Assembly: GCF_030380815.1 (NCBI RefSeq)
Contig: NZ_JAUDUY010000003.1
Span: forward strand, 434,001-498,000
Origin: Robiginitalea aurantiaca
Lineage (GTDB): Bacteria > Bacteroidota > Bacteroidia > Flavobacteriales > Flavobacteriaceae
DNA length: 64,000 bases
Direction: 5' to 3'
Positions 62,689 to 64,000 of this stretch are shown here, piece after piece. Positions within the stretch are counted from its first letter, which is position 1, and each line of letters opens with the position of its first letter. The position numbers were made by a program, and so were the translations under genes. The notes under the pieces were generated by a model. It made no database searches. It worked only from the letters and a program-made list of their open reading frames with translations, and was not told the origin of the DNA.

Positions 62689-62718
62689 CAAAGATACGGC
62701 ATTATAAGATTATGACAA
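62689..62718 (-). promoter_or_regulatory. promoter of the miaB operon
   Basis: On the minus strand TTG (62716-62718), a 19-bp spacer and TATCTTTG (62689-62696) match the Bacteroidota housekeeping consensus exactly, about 36 bases before the miaB ATG. A direct repeat TGTCA-AAT-TGTCA overlaps the -33 element. Confidence 0.72.
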
Positions 62719-62759
62719 TTTGACAGATGGAAATTTCGCAATGTTCTTCTTCCATCCTT

Positions 62760-64000
62760 TTAATCCTCCCACTCCAGCAAACGCACCTCCCCGCCTTTCA
62801 CAATGTCATTGATTTCGCCTATACCTTTGCCGACAAGGCGGTCCAGTGCCTGTAGTTCAGTGGCTAATTCAGCCTTAACCTCCTCGAAGAACTCCAGTGA
62901 TTGATCCGTGGGAGGGTAATCCCCCCTCTGGGAGTCGGCCATTAAAAAGGCCAGTCGGTTATTGATTCGGATGCCATAATTCAGGGGGTCTTGCCGGCTC
63001 TGATTCTTGGTCATATGGATGTTGTTTTCGATACGGGACAATTCGGTCTCGAATTGGGCAATCTGTGCTGTAAGCTCGGTATTGGATCCGGCCTTGGCTT
63101 TTAAATAGTCCAGATCCGTCTTCAGGGCCTGAATCTTTCCTACGGCTCCATTGGCCCTGGAGACCTGGTCCCGCACGGCACTCAGAAAATCAAATTGTTT
63201 CTGATAATCCGCATCGGTATTGGGTAGTCTGGGGTCTTTCCATACCTCGAGAGGAACTTCCTGGGCAGTGCCGTTGTAGGTCAATCGCACAGTATAGGTT
63301 CCGGGCACCGCTTTCGGGCCCACGTTGGGTGAGGAATACAATACCATTCCTTCAAAACTTCTGAATCCCGGGTAACGCATATCCCATATAAAGCGGTTGC
63401 TCCCCGACCTGACCTCGAGGGGCTTTACAGCTGAGGGATTGTGTTTTTCTTTCTTAGCCTTGTTGGAAAAACCCTGTACGACCTGACCTTTTGAATCCAG
63501 AATCTCAAGGGTTAAGACATCACTTTCTTTGAGCTCCTTTATCGTATAATGTATAAGGGCCCCGTTTGGGTGGTTCTCACCTTCGAGCTTAAGGTTGGGT
63601 CTTCCCCATCCGGATTGCTGCATCCTGTAAGCCCCATCCGGGGTGAAGAGATGAAAGTTGCTATTTGCAATGTCATCGCTTAGCTGTTGTATGGGCGTCA
63701 GGTCGTCTATCATCCAGAAACTCCTGCCATGAGTTGCGGCGATCAGATCGTTATCCCTCACGTGCAAATCCCTTATGGCAGTCACCGGAAGATTTAGCTG
63801 AAAGGACTGCCAGCTGTTACCGTCATCAAAGGAGATAAACATCCCCCATTCGGTCCCGGCGTACAACAGGCCTTTTCGTGTTTTATCCGAGCGGATGGCC
63901 CGGGTGTAATAATTGGACGGAATGCCATCTGTGATCAATTTCCAGGACTTTCCGTAGTCCTGTGTTCGGTACAGGTAGGGGGTGTAGTCTCCAAATTTAT
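62760..64000 (-). CDS. sortilin/VPS10-like glycosyl-hydrolase-type protein (partial, runs off right edge)
   Basis: The frame is open from the window edge to the stop at 62760. The residues before 63938 (DYTPYLYRTQDYGKSWKLI) belong to the same protein, so the TTG at 63938 is not a start. The segment has BNR/sortilin-like propeller blades (LLYAGTEWGMFISFDDGNSW, then LIAATHGRSFWMIDDL) followed by a C-terminal beta-rich domain (AVPGTYTVRLTYNG) and a long helical, coiled-coil tail. Such proteins are common surface or periplasmic proteins of this phylum with no settled activity. Only about 413 C-terminal residues are in this window. Confidence 0.88.
   Translation of the reverse strand, partial: KFGDYTPYLYRTQDYGKSWKLITDGIPSNYYTRAIRSDKTRKGLLYAGTEWGMFISFDDGNSWQSFQLNLPVTAIRDLHVRDNDLIAATHGRSFWMIDDLTPIQQLSDDIANSNFHLFTPDGAYRMQQSGWGRPNLKLEGENHPNGALIHYTIKELKESDVLTLEILDSKGQVVQGFSNKAKKEKHNPSAVKPLEVRSGSNRFIWDMRYPGFRSFEGMVLYSSPNVGPKAVPGTYTVRLTYNGTAQEVPLEVWKDPRLPNTDADYQKQFDFLSAVRDQVSRANGAVGKIQALKTDLDYLKAKAGSNTELTAQIAQFETELSRIENNIHMTKNQSRQDPLNYGIRINNRLAFLMADSQRGDYPPTDQSLEFFEEVKAELATELQALDRLVGKGIGEINDIVKGGEVRLLEWED

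Overview
The window is a chromosomal segment of a member of the Bacteroidota, almost certainly a marine-type Flavobacteriaceae. Evidence for this includes the promoter style (TTG, about 19-20 bp, then TAnnTTTG), the near absence of Shine-Dalgarno sequences, and families typical of the group: DUF6090, GYDIA-type GHMP kinase, class II HMG-CoA reductase, a ComEC without a fused lactamase domain, and sortilin/VPS10-like beta-propeller proteins. The order coaX-lptC-ppiD, rodA-mrdA-mreDCB, groESL-secG-lptE-EBP-miaB is ordinary housekeeping for this family.

Layout. (1) 1-7.7 kb is mixed accessory DNA: a DUF1254/DUF1214 lipoprotein, a PAP2 phosphatase fused to a barrel-like tail, a conserved lipoprotein, a group III truncated globin overlapping a C-terminal glutaminase remnant, the first DUF6090 protein, and a divergent TetR/cupin pair with a readable promoter and twin operators. 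(2) About 7.8-25.5 kb is a visibly AT-richer array in which every gene lies on the minus strand. Most genes are small and unrelated, and many are exported or lipidated: DUF6090 (four copies), two beta-lactamase-fold hydrolases, a PliI-like lipoprotein, DUF4440/SnoaL proteins, an HExxH lipoprotein, a lipoprotein flavin oxidase, a YwqK-like protein and small membrane proteins. Many of the intervals between them carry a degenerate inverted-repeat element with a left arm like GCCAACGGTCTCGGCTATG and a right arm like CATAGCCATTGTTGTGC. The layout closely resembles integron attC sites and gene cassettes. (3) The array ends at 25.46 kb on a decayed tyrosine-recombinase gene, followed by hairpins and a tRNA-Phe gene.

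(4) 26.2-64 kb is GC-richer core genome. It holds the coaX / outer-membrane protein / TPR / lptC / CNNM transporter / ppiD run; mevalonate-pathway genes (GYDIA kinase, HMG-CoA reductase); DPP-IV-type peptidase and peptide transporter (peptide uptake); comEC and an NlpC/P60 lipoprotein; lpxB and surE; a Prc-type protease; a secreted-type nuclease; the elongasome genes (rodA, mrdA, mreD, mreC, mreB); purH; a GAF-domain methionine sulfoxide reductase; groESL behind a sigma-54-like promoter; secG, a TPR protein, lptE, a sigma-54 activator and miaB; and the C-terminal part of a sortilin-like protein that runs off the right edge.

The most interesting part is the repeat-bounded array with its recombinase remnant. 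I cannot verify novelty without searches. The structural reading (outer AAC/GTT arms, inner arms, extra unpaired bases only in the left arm, internal hairpins, arms that co-vary between copies) comes directly from the sequence. The recombination function is inference.
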